Shown here: in pieces, positions 1 to 7,630 of the stretch
How positions within the stretch are numbered: position 1 is the stretch's first letter
Layout: the number at the start of each line of letters is the position of its first letter
Source: JACNFS01 sp964582065
Lineage (GTDB): Bacteria > Chloroflexota > Dehalococcoidia > GIF9 > UBA5629
Direction of reading: 5' to 3'
Length of the DNA: 19,102 nucleotides
Assembly: GCA_964582065.1 (NCBI GenBank)
Contig: CAZOQG010000026.1
Coordinates: forward strand, 1-19,102
The notes under the pieces: generated by a model
Told to the model about the DNA's origin: nothing
What the model saw: only the letters and a program-made list of their open reading frames with translations
The model's database searches: none
Translations under genes and position numbers: made by a program

Positions 1-2148
1 TATCGCCAGAGGCTGCTCGACTTCGTTCAGCACAAATTAAGCGGTCTTTTCAGCCTGAAAGAGCTGGGTGAAGGGCTGCTGCCATTGCTTGCCGGGAGCC
101 TGGATTGCAAGCGGGCGCACGTGCTGCTTCCAGAGGCTGCCGGCGGTGATTTCGTTGCTGAGTTCGTTGAACCTGAGGAAGGAAGCGATTCATCGCTGAG
201 AATAAGGCAGGACAGTCCGGTTTTGGAATGGCTGAAGCGAGAGAATAGATACCTGAGCCGCGAGAATCTGGATACCCTTCCCGAATTTCGTGGTCTGTGG
301 GGTGAGGAGAGGGAGGAGCTTGAAGCACTGGATATTGAGCTATTGCTCCCTGTGACAAGCCGCGGTCACCTGGTTGGTGTATTGGTGTTGAGCGGAAAGA
401 GATCTGGCAAATACTCTCTTGACGATGTCAATTTTGCTGAGGATATTGTCAGTCAAGCGGCGGCTAGTTTGGAGAAGGAATATCTTCAGGAGCAGCTCAG
501 AAAGCGGGAGCAAGAATTATCTGTGATTAACCGGCTGGCTGGCGTTATGACTTCCAGCTTGAACATACAGGAAGTATATGATGCCTTTGTGGCTGGTTTG
601 AGAGACGTAATTGAAGTTGACTTTGCGACGATTGCCTTGATTGAGCGGAACGAGGTTCGTTTTGAGGCTTTGTATGCTGAGACAGGCTCAGCTTGGCAAA
701 CAGGGGACAAGATACCACTCAAAGGCACAGCTGCTGAGTGGGTAGCCAGTCACAAAAAAGCTTTGGTTGAGCCTGACCTGGCGCAAAAGACCAGGTTTTG
801 GACTGGCAAAGAGTACGTCAAGCGGGGGATCCGGTCAATTGTCTATCTCCCGTTGCTGGTAAAGGGTGACGTTATTGGCAGCTTGACTATCGCCAGTCGC
901 ATGCCCAACGCTTACGATCCGGAGCGGGTTCACCTTCTGGAGCGCCTGGCTTCTCAGATTGCAATGCCAATTGAAAATAGCCGCCTCTACGGCAAGGCTG
1001 AGCAAAGAGCTCGTGTTGATGAGCTCACTGGCTTATTTAACCGCCGTCACTTTGATGAATCCCTCAGACAGGAGATTGACCGGCACTCGCGCTATAGCGG
1101 TATGCTATCTCTAGTCCTACTCGACCTTGATTTTTTTAAGGACTACAATGACAAACAGGGGCATGTAGCCGGTGACAAAATGCTGGCACAAATCGGGCTG
1201 GTGATAGAGAGGTCAGTAAGGAATTCTGACCTGCCTTTTCGCTATGGTGGCGATGAGTTTGCTATTGTGTTGCCACAGTCAACGGCTGATGACGCCTTTC
1301 TTGTGGCTGAGCGAGTTCGTGGGTATATTGCCAGTCACATGGGAAGCGAGCAGACCGCGATAACTGCCAGCCTTGGCTTGGCTTCCTGGCCCAGTGATGG
1401 GGTAACGCCAGACGAGATTCTCAATGCTGCTGATAGGGCACTGTACTATGCTAAGCGAACCGGCGGTAATCGGACCTGTATTGTGTCTAAGATGCTGCCT
1501 TCTTTGACTGAGGCGGTTGCGCCCGGGGCTAGTGCTGAAAAAGAAGCTTTGAGCACCATTTACGCCTTGGCGGCAACCATTGAAGCCAGAGACCCGTATA
1601 CTTATGGTCATTCCCGGAAGGTGAGTTATTATGCTGTGACTATAGCTGAGGCTCTGGGCTTGCCTTCAGAAAAAGTGGCCATAGTTAGCGCTGCGGCTTT
1701 GCTTCATGACATTGGCAAAGTAGGCATTCCGGACGAGGTGCTTAACAAACCTCGTGAGCTTGATGCTGAAGAGTGGGAACTGATTAAGTCTCATCCCAAG
1801 TTGTCGGCAACCATAGTTGGTCATGTGCCTAGTTTGACTCCCTGTCTGCCGGCCATTCTTCATCACCAAGAGCGGTGGGATGGCACTGGCTACCCGTCTG
1901 GGCTAAAGGGTGAGTTTATTCCCTTGGAGGCCCGCATTCTATCTGTAGCTGATGCCTTTGATGCCATGACATCTCCTCGTCCTTACCGCGGTCCGATGTC
2001 TTACAGGGAGGCATTAGAGGAGTTGAAGCGCTGCTCTGGCAGCCAGTTTGACCCGAAGTTGGTCGAGGCTTTTCTGCCCATTGCTTTGGCTACGGCTCCA
2101 GAGGAGCTTGGGGTCGGGGAACCCCTCGACAGCCTAAAGGCGGATTAG
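1..2148 (+). CDS. GAF-GAF-GGDEF-HD-GYP cyclic-di-GMP signalling protein, 5'-partial
   Basis: The frame is open from base 1, so the gene starts left of the window; 715 residues are visible. The TTG at 85 lies inside the first GAF domain and is not a credible start. Order: GAF 1 (about nt 1-480), a short coiled linker, GAF 2 (about 520-1005), GGDEF (about 1015-1490), HD-GYP (about 1546-2090). The diguanylate cyclase motif GGDEF is intact at 1246-1260, and an RxxD (RNSD, 1219-1230) lies five residues before it, matching the inhibitory c-di-GMP I-site. The phosphodiesterase half has the HD pair (1705-1710) and the HHQERWDGTGYP segment ending at 1896. Both making and breaking of c-di-GMP therefore look possible, with the GAF domains as sensors of a small ligand or redox state. 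No membrane segment is visible. The stop overlaps the stop of the convergent methyltransferase gene by four bases. Domain calls are firm; which activity dominates is unknown. Confidence 0.93.
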   Translation, partial: YRQRLLDFVQHKLSGLFSLKELGEGLLPLLAGSLDCKRAHVLLPEAAGGDFVAEFVEPEEGSDSSLRIRQDSPVLEWLKRENRYLSRENLDTLPEFRGLWGEEREELEALDIELLLPVTSRGHLVGVLVLSGKRSGKYSLDDVNFAEDIVSQAAASLEKEYLQEQLRKREQELSVINRLAGVMTSSLNIQEVYDAFVAGLRDVIEVDFATIALIERNEVRFEALYAETGSAWQTGDKIPLKGTAAEWVASHKKALVEPDLAQKTRFWTGKEYVKRGIRSIVYLPLLVKGDVIGSLTIASRMPNAYDPERVHLLERLASQIAMPIENSRLYGKAEQRARVDELTGLFNRRHFDESLRQEIDRHSRYSGMLSLVLLDLDFFKDYNDKQGHVAGDKMLAQIGLVIERSVRNSDLPFRYGGDEFAIVLPQSTADDAFLVAERVRGYIASHMGSEQTAITASLGLASWPSDGVTPDEILNAADRALYYAKRTGGNRTCIVSKMLPSLTEAVAPGASAEKEALSTIYALAATIEARDPYTYGHSRKVSYYAVTIAEALGLPSEKVAIVSAAALLHDIGKVGIPDEVLNKPRELDAEEWELIKSHPKLSATIVGHVPSLTPCLPAILHHQERWDGTGYPSGLKGEFIPLEARILSVADAFDAMTSPRPYRGPMSYREALEELKRCSGSQFDPKLVEAFLPIALATAPEELGVGEPLDSLKAD

Positions 2149-2822
2149 TCGACCCTGGCTAGTGCGCATATGTTCCGGGAGAACAGCTTTATTGGGAAGC
2201 GGTACGATTTCTCGGGGCATATGCTGAGGACTTCGAAACCAGCTTTGGTTAGCAGCTTGTGAAGCTCAGGATAGGAGAAGAGGTGATAGTAGCGGTGGAG
2301 GATTTTGCCTCTTAATTTCCAGGCTATATTCGCTTCTTTCCCCTTTAGCCAGAAGCGCGGCTGCCATCGGTTCCATACGGTAATGAAGGCCTGAGCACCG
2401 GGCTTTAGAACCCGCCTTAGTTCGCGGAGAGCTTTCCGTCTTTGTTCATCTCCCTGAATGTGGTGGTAGGTGGCTACCGCTATTGCCCAGTCGAAGGTAG
2501 CATCGGCGTAGGGCAGTGAAATGGCATCGGCTACTGCCAGGTTGACTTTGAAGTCGAATTTAGCGGCATACTTTTGTGCCAACTTGACCATCTGTGCCGA
2601 GAAGTCTGCGCCCCATAGCTCAAAATTGTCTTTGAACGGTAGGAAATCTGGTCCGTGAGCGCAGCCGACATTCAAAAGCTTGCCCTGGCGCCAGCTAAGC
2701 GCCATCTCCTCGAGTTCTTTGGTGAATCGAGACCAATGTCTGAGGCGGTACCAGCTCTCCGCTATGTCATCGAAGACTTCCCTGTTTGTTGTCACGGCTG
2801 TGAATCTGATAGACTTTGTCAC
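2145..2822 (-). CDS. Trm9/ALKBH8-like class I SAM-dependent methyltransferase
   Basis: A 225-residue Rossmann methyltransferase. Motif I is LLNVGCAHG (49-57), with Asn where the family usually has Asp. The acidic residue after strand 2 is D73 (GADFS), D99 lies in the ADAISLPY segment, and the LKPG turn is at 139-142. Several blocks resemble the Trm9/ALKBH8 tRNA methyltransferase family beyond the general fold: VFDDIA near the N-terminus (16-21), the ATYHHI segment (117-122), ITVWNRW (147-153), and HRYYHLFSYPEL (176-187), which parallels HRYYHVFREGEL of human ALKBH8. Trm9 converts cm5U34 to mcm5U34 in tRNA. The divergent neighbour is elp3, whose product is cm5U34, which supports this role. The start is GTG; a clear Shine-Dalgarno is not visible. 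No AlkB or RRM domain is present, so it is the minimal form. Similar proteins occur, as I recall, in archaea, so transfer is possible. A generic Methyltransf_11 enzyme is the fallback. Confidence 0.85.
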   Translation of the reverse strand: MTKSIRFTAVTTNREVFDDIAESWYRLRHWSRFTKELEEMALSWRQGKLLNVGCAHGPDFLPFKDNFELWGADFSAQMVKLAQKYAAKFDFKVNLAVADAISLPYADATFDWAIAVATYHHIQGDEQRRKALRELRRVLKPGAQAFITVWNRWQPRFWLKGKEANIAWKLRGKILHRYYHLFSYPELHKLLTKAGFEVLSICPEKSYRFPIKLFSRNICALARVD

Positions 2823-2834
2823 GGTTTATTCTCT

Positions 2835-2883
2835 GTAGTGCGAGGCTTCAGCCTCGCTTGGCGAGCCTAGAAGGTCGCCCTAC
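2835..2883. repeat. Short palindromic repeat in the divergent spacer (GTAG-type)
   Basis: A 49-bp element with terminal inverted repeats GTAGTGCGA (left) and GTAGGGCGA (right, read on the other strand), 8 of 9 matching. The left part forms a perfect hairpin, GCGAGGCT-TC-AGCCTCGC, at 2840-2857. The same end sequence and hairpin recur at 4287-4414 on the far side of elp3. The element takes up most of the 81 bp between the divergent methyltransferase and elp3 genes, so the promoters of these genes must lie in it, overlap it or lie inside a neighbouring gene. It contains no coding capacity. Confidence 0.75.
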
Positions 2884-2903
2884 GTCCCTAAGGAAAGCAC
2901 AAC

Positions 2904-4274
2904 GTGAAGAAAATTTCAAGGACTATATCTGGTGTGACTCCAGTGGCTGTCATGGCCGAGCCGATAGGCTGTCCTGGCGAATGCATTTATTGCCCCACTT
3001 ATCCTGATGCACCCCAGAGCTACACCCCGGAATCGCCAGCAGTGCTCAGAGCCAAGAAATGTGATTATGAGCCGAGAAGGCAGGTTGAGGAGAGGCTGAG
3101 AATTCTCTCGGATATGGGGCATCCGACGGATAAGGTGGAACTCATCGTTATGGGCGGCACTTTTCTGGCTTGTACCGAGGAGTATCAATATCAATTCATA
3201 AAGGATTGCTATGATGGACTGAATGGTAACGGGTCTTCCGGTTTGGAGATGGCTAAGCAAATGAATGAAACCGCTGAGCACAGGTGTGTCGGACTGTGCA
3301 TTGAAACCAGGCCTGATTGGTGCCGAGAGGAAGAAGTGAGAAGGATGCTGGAATTCGGCACAACTCGGGTGGAGCTAGGAGTGCAGACCCTGGATGATGA
3401 CGTCTATCGGCTGGTTAGACGAGGGCATACCGTGGCTGAGGTCGTCAAGGCTACCAGGCTGCTGAAGGATTACGGCTTCAAGGTCTACTATCACTGGATG
3501 CCCGGATTGCCCGGTTCCACCTCAGAGCATGACCTGGAGCTATCTCAAGAGCTTTTCAGCGATGAGAATTTCAGACCTGACGGCATCAAGCTTTACCCGA
3601 CGCTGATTATCGCCGGTACGGAGCTGGAGGCATGGTATAGAGACAACCGCTATCAGCCTTATCCTATGGACGAGATGGCGGATTTGATGATAAATATCAA
3701 GACTCTGGTTCCTGAGTATGTCAGGATTCCACGGGTGATGCGTGACATCCCCAGCAAATTCATTGTTGCTGGGTGCAAGGATTTGGCACTGAGGAGTGCA
3801 CTCAAGAAGCGAATGGAGCAGATTGGCGTTCAGTGTAATTGCGTTCGCTGCCGGGAGTATGGGCATCGGTTGAGGGATGGCTGGAGAATCAGCGAGCCGT
3901 ATCTAAAGAGGCGGGATTATGAGGCGTCTGGAGGGAAGGAGGTCTTTCTTTCCTTCGAAGATGAAGACGAAACTGTCTTTGGCTTGCTCCGAATGAGGAT
4001 TGGCTCTTTAGCAGTGGGCGATGGAGATTTGGCTATGGTCAGGGAACTGCATGTCTTTGGCTCCGAAGTTCCTTTGGGAGAGCAACAGGCCGGAGCGGCT
4101 CAGCACAGAGGCCTCGGCGGGGAGTTGTTGAGGGAGGCTGAGAGGCTTGCCCGGGGTGAATTCAAGGTTCGAAAGATAGCTATTCTCAGCGGCATCGGCG
4201 CCAGGGATTATTTCCGCTCTGAATGTGGCTATCAACTAGAGGGTGCTTATATGGTCAAGGGGCTAGCTGGCTAG
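2904..4274 (+). CDS. elp3: Elp3: tRNA wobble-uridine carboxymethylation enzyme (radical SAM + GNAT)
   Basis: A 456-residue Elp3. The radical SAM half has CPGECIYC (C23, C27, C30), the MGGTF strand (83-87), IETRPDWC (133-140) and the RVELGVQ segment (155-161). A CNCVRC cluster (311-316) followed by H321 in the linker could hold the zinc seen in Elp3 structures. The C-terminal lysine-acetyltransferase-like half carries VRELHVFGS (379-387), the acetyl-CoA loop QHRGLGGELL (400-409) and the closing YMVKGL. Elp3 uses acetyl-CoA and a SAM radical to put a carboxymethyl group on U34 of tRNA. It lacks the N-terminal extension of eukaryotic Elp3, like the Dehalococcoides enzyme, and no other Elongator subunit is here. 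The GTG start is fixed by AAGGAAAG at 2890-2897, six bases upstream, and by the family N-terminus. It is divergent from a Trm9-like methyltransferase and bracketed by copies of one palindromic repeat. Confidence 0.96.
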   Translation: MKKISRTISGVTPVAVMAEPIGCPGECIYCPTYPDAPQSYTPESPAVLRAKKCDYEPRRQVEERLRILSDMGHPTDKVELIVMGGTFLACTEEYQYQFIKDCYDGLNGNGSSGLEMAKQMNETAEHRCVGLCIETRPDWCREEEVRRMLEFGTTRVELGVQTLDDDVYRLVRRGHTVAEVVKATRLLKDYGFKVYYHWMPGLPGSTSEHDLELSQELFSDENFRPDGIKLYPTLIIAGTELEAWYRDNRYQPYPMDEMADLMINIKTLVPEYVRIPRVMRDIPSKFIVAGCKDLALRSALKKRMEQIGVQCNCVRCREYGHRLRDGWRISEPYLKRRDYEASGGKEVFLSFEDEDETVFGLLRMRIGSLAVGDGDLAMVRELHVFGSEVPLGEQQAGAAQHRGLGGELLREAERLARGEFKVRKIAILSGIGARDYFRSECGYQLEGAYMVKGLAG

Positions 4275-4278
4275 CCCC
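4259..4278 (+). terminator. Stem-loop across the elp3 stop codon, possible terminator
   Basis: GGGGCTAG, loop CTGG, CTAGCCCC: a perfect 8-bp stem with a 4-base loop. The elp3 stop (4272-4274) is inside the right arm. No run of T follows, so an intrinsic terminator is not proven; it may instead end or protect the transcript together with the hairpins of the repeat that begins at 4287. Confidence 0.4.
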
Positions 4279-4286
4279 CAAGAATC

Positions 4287-4414
4287 GTAGTGCGAGGCTT
4301 TAGCCTCGCAATGATAAGCGGTTGTCATTAAGCCTCGCCGAGATTGCCACGGCACTCGGTGCCTCGCAATGACAGAGGGGGGAAGCCCCAGGCGACCTTA
4401 AAAGGTCGCACTAC
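4287..4414. repeat. Palindromic repeat (GTAG-type) with a second element nested inside
   Basis: A 128-bp element with perfect 9-bp terminal inverted repeats GTAGTGCGA/TCGCACTAC. It has a hairpin at each end: GCGAGGCT-TT-AGCCTCGC (4292-4309) and GCGACCTT-AA-AAGGTCGC (4392-4409). Between them lies a different palindromic unit, 4323-4374, whose ends are TGTCATT and AATGACA, the end type of the elements at 6391, 6498, 8613 and 12329. The simplest reading is one repeat inserted into another. It lies between the convergent ends of elp3 and oppF, ending four bases from the oppF stop, and may serve as a bidirectional transcription end. Confidence 0.75.
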
Positions 4415-4418
4415 AGTT

Positions 4419-5402
4419 TTAAGGATTGGTGTTTGTGTTGTGCAGGTGGCAGGCAACGGAATGGTCTTGGGATATTTCCACCAGATCGGGTTCTTCTTGG
4501 CTGCAAATTGGCAATACCCGGTGGCACCTGGGGTGGAAGTGGCAGCCCGACGGTGGGTTGAGTGGGGAGGGAACGTCACCATGTAACACTATTCTGTCTT
4601 TGTCTTTCGGCTTGAAGCTGGGAACTGCTGACAGCAAGGCTTCAGTGTAGGGATGGAGGGGGTTTTCGAAGAGCTCTCGTTTACCAGCTATCTCAGCAAT
4701 CTTCCCCAAATACATCACAGCCACTCTGTGTGCCATGTGCTTTATCACCGACAAGTCGTGAGCAATGAACAGGTAGGCAAGCCCAAACTCTTCTTGAATG
4801 TCCATCATTAGATTCAGAATTTGGGCCTGGATGGATACATCTAAGGCACTTACTGGTTCGTCAGCAATGATGAGCTTGGGATTTATGGCCAAGGCGCGAG
4901 CGATGCCAATGCGTTGCTTCTGGCCGCCGCTAAACTCGTGGGGGTAGTGGCTGGCTTGCCTGGCTTCCAGGCCAACTTGCTCCATTAACTCAGCCACCCT
5001 TTCCATCCGTTCCTTTTCGTCGGCAATATTATGGATAATCAAGGGCTCACATATCGAATCACCGACAGTCATCCTGGGGTCGAGTGAGGCATCAGGGTCC
5101 TGGAGTATTATTTGAATTTGCCTCCTCAATTCTCTCAGTTCTCTTTTATCTAGCTTGGCGATATCGGTTCCCTCATACAGGATTTCTCCGCTGGTCGGCT
5201 CTTCCAATCTCAGTATTGTTCTGCCCAGCGTTGATTTGCCGCATCCGGATTCGCCGACCAAGCCCATGACCTCGCGCTCTTCAATGTTGAAGGATACTCC
5301 GTCCACGGCTTTTATGTCGCCAACGTGGCGAGAGAGCAAGCCGGCGGTTACCGGGTAATACTTTTTCAGGTTTCTTATTTGCAGCAGCTCGTGATTCATC
5401 AT
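4419..5402 (-). CDS. oppF: Oligopeptide/dipeptide ABC transporter ATPase, OppF/DppF type
   Basis: The 327-residue second ATPase of the peptide transporter, acting on the cytoplasmic face. Walker A GESGCGKS (50-57), Q-loop Q101, signature FSGGQKQR (157-164), Walker B LIIADEP (177-183) and switch H215 are all present. The oligopeptide-specific C-terminal domain begins with HPYTEALLSAVP (250-261) and holds four cysteines, C287, C293, C300 and C318 (CX5CX6CX17C). The start is set at the first of two adjacent ATG codons, eight bases after the oppD stop. An in-frame start at 5501 would overlap oppD by about 90 bases and add residues unlike the family, so it is rejected. Last gene of the opp operon. 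The peptide-type transporter family is firm; whether the substrate is dipeptides, oligopeptides, nickel or something else cannot be read from the sequence. Confidence 0.93.
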   Translation of the reverse strand: MMNHELLQIRNLKKYYPVTAGLLSRHVGDIKAVDGVSFNIEEREVMGLVGESGCGKSTLGRTILRLEEPTSGEILYEGTDIAKLDKRELRELRRQIQIILQDPDASLDPRMTVGDSICEPLIIHNIADEKERMERVAELMEQVGLEARQASHYPHEFSGGQKQRIGIARALAINPKLIIADEPVSALDVSIQAQILNLMMDIQEEFGLAYLFIAHDLSVIKHMAHRVAVMYLGKIAEIAGKRELFENPLHPYTEALLSAVPSFKPKDKDRIVLHGDVPSPLNPPSGCHFHPRCHRVLPICSQEEPDLVEISQDHSVACHLHNTNTNP

Positions 5403-5410
5403 TTGCTTCA

Positions 5411-6376
5411 CTAGTATAAATGGCAACTTACTTTGTGCTCTTCTGAAATTGTAATCTGTGCTGGCTCTTGGTGGCGGCAGATTTCCATTGCCTTTGGACA
5501 CCTGGGGTGGAAAGAGCAGCCTTGAGGAAGTTCAATAGGGTTGGGTGTGGTCCCTGGGATGGACGCGAGTCTATCTGTAGTTTGGGAGATATCGGGCAGA
5601 CACTCGATTAAGCCAACGGTGTATGGATGCCTTGGGTTGCCAATTATTTCGGAGACGGGAGCCGTTTCAACATCTTTGCCCCCGTAGATAACCACGGCTC
5701 TGTCTCCAACTTGAGCTACCACTGCCAGGTCATGGGTTATGAAGATGAGAGACATCTGTCTTTTTGCCTTTAGCTCGCGAAATATGTCCAGGATTTCAGC
5801 TTTTATAGTTACATCTACGGCAGTGGTGGGTTCGTCAGCGATGAGGATTTGCGGGTCGCAAGACAAGCTCATAGCTATCATGGCTCTCTGTTTCATGCCA
5901 CCGGATAACTGGTGGGGATAACTGCTCATAACTCTTTCTACCGAAGGTATACCCATTTCCTCGAGCAAAGCCATACTCCTGGCTCGAGCCTCCCTTTGTT
6001 TCATCGGCAGGTGAAGCCTTATTTGCTCTATAATCTGGTCACCTACGGTTAGTACCGGGTTCAAGGCGGATTGCGCCTCCTGAAATACCATGGCGATCTC
6101 TTTGCCTCTAATTTGTCTCAACTGCTTCGACGAGCATTTCACTAGATCTAAGTTGTTATACCTTACTTCCCCATCCACTATTCTCCCTGGTGGGCTATCG
6201 ATTAGGCCCAGGATAGACAGTGCTGTCACAGTTTTGCCGCAGCCAGATTCGCCAACGAGGCAGAGACATTCCCCTCGTCCGAGTTCGAAGCCAACGCCAT
6301 TCACTGCCTTGACTACGCCGCGACGGGTGAAAAAGTAAGTCTTCAGGTTGGCGACTTTTAGAATTGCATTATTCAT
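5411..6376 (-). CDS. oppD: Oligopeptide/dipeptide ABC transporter ATPase, OppD/DppD type
   Basis: The 321-residue first ATPase of the transporter. Walker A GESGCGKT (42-49), Q-loop Q99, signature LSGGMKQR (157-164), Walker B ILIADEP (177-183) and switch H215 are intact, so hydrolysis should work. The OppD-type D-loop reads TTAVD. The C-terminal domain (HPYTVGLIECLP, 250-261) carries C287, C293, C300 and C318, the same numbering and spacing as in OppF. In some Dpp ATPases such cysteines hold an iron-sulphur cluster (known from the family; not shown here). It starts with ATG; no strong Shine-Dalgarno is seen. A 291-base gap with two palindromic repeats separates it from oppC, while oppF follows after only eight bases. 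Confidence 0.94.
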   Translation of the reverse strand: MNNAILKVANLKTYFFTRRGVVKAVNGVGFELGRGECLCLVGESGCGKTVTALSILGLIDSPPGRIVDGEVRYNNLDLVKCSSKQLRQIRGKEIAMVFQEAQSALNPVLTVGDQIIEQIRLHLPMKQREARARSMALLEEMGIPSVERVMSSYPHQLSGGMKQRAMIAMSLSCDPQILIADEPTTAVDVTIKAEILDIFRELKAKRQMSLIFITHDLAVVAQVGDRAVVIYGGKDVETAPVSEIIGNPRHPYTVGLIECLPDISQTTDRLASIPGTTPNPIELPQGCSFHPRCPKAMEICRHQEPAQITISEEHKVSCHLY

Positions 6377-6390
6377 GAGAGCACTTGGTG

Positions 6391-6467
6391 GTCACCCCGA
6401 GCGAGATTCTCCGGTCGCGGAGCTTACTTTGAGCTGTACCAGATTCTTCGCTACGCTCGGAATGGCA
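6391..6467. repeat. Palindromic repeat (TCATTCCGAG-type), imperfect
   Basis: A 77-bp unit between oppD and oppC. The left end GTCACCCCGAGCG and the reverse complement of the right end, GCCATTCCGAGCG, match at 10 of 13 positions. AGATTCT occurs beside each end. It is a degenerate member of the family whose best copy is at 6498-6580. It lies inside the opp transcription unit and would form an RNA hairpin in the message. Confidence 0.65.
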
Positions 6468-6497
6468 GAATGCGAAGGGCACAAGATGCCCGGTAAG

Positions 6498-6580
6498 TGT
6501 CATTGCGAGGAGCCAAGCGACGAAGCAATCTCGGAGGAAGGGGGCAACTATGGGATTGCTTCGCTGCGCTCGCAATGACA
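6498..6580. repeat. Palindromic repeat (TGTCATTGCGAG-type), near perfect
   Basis: An 83-bp element with perfect 12-bp terminal inverted repeats TGTCATTGCGAG/CTCGCAATGACA. An inner pair, GAAGCAATC (6522-6530) and GATTGCTTC (6554-6562), extends the hairpin. Short elements of this look are scattered in many bacterial genomes. Together with 6391-6467 it fills the 291-base oppC-oppD gap. The rest of the gap, 6581-6667, holds only a decayed end (GGCTCGGAATCAT) and no gene. Confidence 0.8.
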
Positions 6581-6667
6581 GAAAACAAACGTGGGGCTCG
6601 GAATCATAAGGCGGGCATTTAGGATGGCGGGTAGGGTTGCCAAATAATCTCGTATTCATCATTATTG

Positions 6668-7630
6668 CTAAACATTGCTCTTGGGGTCGAAGGCATCTCT
6701 GAGCCCGTCGCCCAAGAAGTTGAAAGCGAGAACTGTTAGGAAAAGCATGATCCCTGGCTCGACAGCCACCCACCAGGCGGTATCCAGACTGTGTTGCCCG
6801 GCTTCTAATATTATCCCCCAACTGGCCACTGTTGGATCGCCCAAACCGATAAAGCTCAAAGCGGCTTCAGCCAAGATCACCCCCGGAATGGATAAGGTGG
6901 CTATTACTATAATCAGGCTTATGACATTGGGTATGAGATGACGGAAGATGACTCTGCCATCGGTGGCACCTAAAGCCTTGGCGGCGATAACGAATTCTCG
7001 TGTCCTTAGCGACAAAGCTTCGCTCCTGACCAATCTGGCGGTACCTGTCCAGCCGGTTAACCCGATGACCAATACTATGAAAGCCAGGCTGGGGCCGAAA
7101 ATGAAGACGATGAGCACCAGCAATAGGAAGAAGGGAAAGGTCATCATAACGTCAGTAAATCTCATCAGGACATTATCTGCCCAGCCTCCTAGGTAGGCTG
7201 ACAAAACTCCGATAATCGTTCCCAACAGAATGGCTATACCGGTGGCGATCAGACCAACCAGCAGGGACACCCTGGCTCCAGAGACTATCATTGCCATCAT
7301 ATCGCGGCCTTTGCTATCTGTGCCCAGAGGATGCTTCCAGGTTCCGGGGGTCTCTGTGGTGGTAAACTCGTCGGTTTCTATGTCGTAAACCGATTTCTCA
7401 CTAGCAAAGCCTACCGGCGGCAAGTTCTTTTCTTCAAAATTGACCAATGTTGGGTCTAACGTAAAGAAGGGCCCGATTAAGGCGAGCAGAACCAGGAAGG
7501 ATATGAAAGCCAGGCCGCAGACTGCTAATTTGTTTCTTCGGGTCCTTTCCCAGTAATAGTTAATCAGCCGTCTGTTACCGTATAAGGGCCGGCCAATCTT
7601 TTTGGCCATATCTTGGAGTCTTTCAGTCAT
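6668..7630 (-). CDS. oppC: Peptide ABC transporter permease, OppC/DppC type
   Basis: A 320-residue inner-membrane permease. Membrane segments are visible near 37-56, 120-143, 161-179, 183-199, 236-256 and 292-309, the usual six. The long loop after the first one (57-119) contains HPLGTDSKGRD, typical of OppC. The cytoplasmic EAA-type loop that docks to the ATPases is at about 214-235 (IAAKALGATDGRVIFRHLIP). The ATG start overlaps the end of oppB by eight bases, and AAGGATAAGGT sits just upstream, so the two permeases are probably translationally coupled. The N-terminal cytoplasmic tail is about 36 residues. Confidence 0.95.
   Translation of the reverse strand: MTERLQDMAKKIGRPLYGNRRLINYYWERTRRNKLAVCGLAFISFLVLLALIGPFFTLDPTLVNFEEKNLPPVGFASEKSVYDIETDEFTTTETPGTWKHPLGTDSKGRDMMAMIVSGARVSLLVGLIATGIAILLGTIIGVLSAYLGGWADNVLMRFTDVMMTFPFFLLLVLIVFIFGPSLAFIVLVIGLTGWTGTARLVRSEALSLRTREFVIAAKALGATDGRVIFRHLIPNVISLIIVIATLSIPGVILAEAALSFIGLGDPTVASWGIILEAGQHSLDTAWWVAVEPGIMLFLTVLAFNFLGDGLRDAFDPKSNV

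Noticed and set aside
85..87. TTG at 85 as the start of the GGDEF/HD-GYP gene
   Set aside because: The frame is open leftward to base 1, and the translation before 85 looks like the first helix of the GAF domain, so the gene begins outside the window.
5403..5501. N-terminal extension of the OppF frame to a start at 5501
   Set aside because: It would overlap the oppD coding end by about 90 bases, and its residues are unlike the family; the adjacent ATGs at 5402 and 5399 fit the usual OppF start and sit just after the oppD stop.
6369..6821. A 150-residue open frame on the minus strand across the oppC-oppD gap
   Set aside because: It runs through two palindromic repeats and the end of oppC in another frame; it has no family resemblance and repetitive composition.
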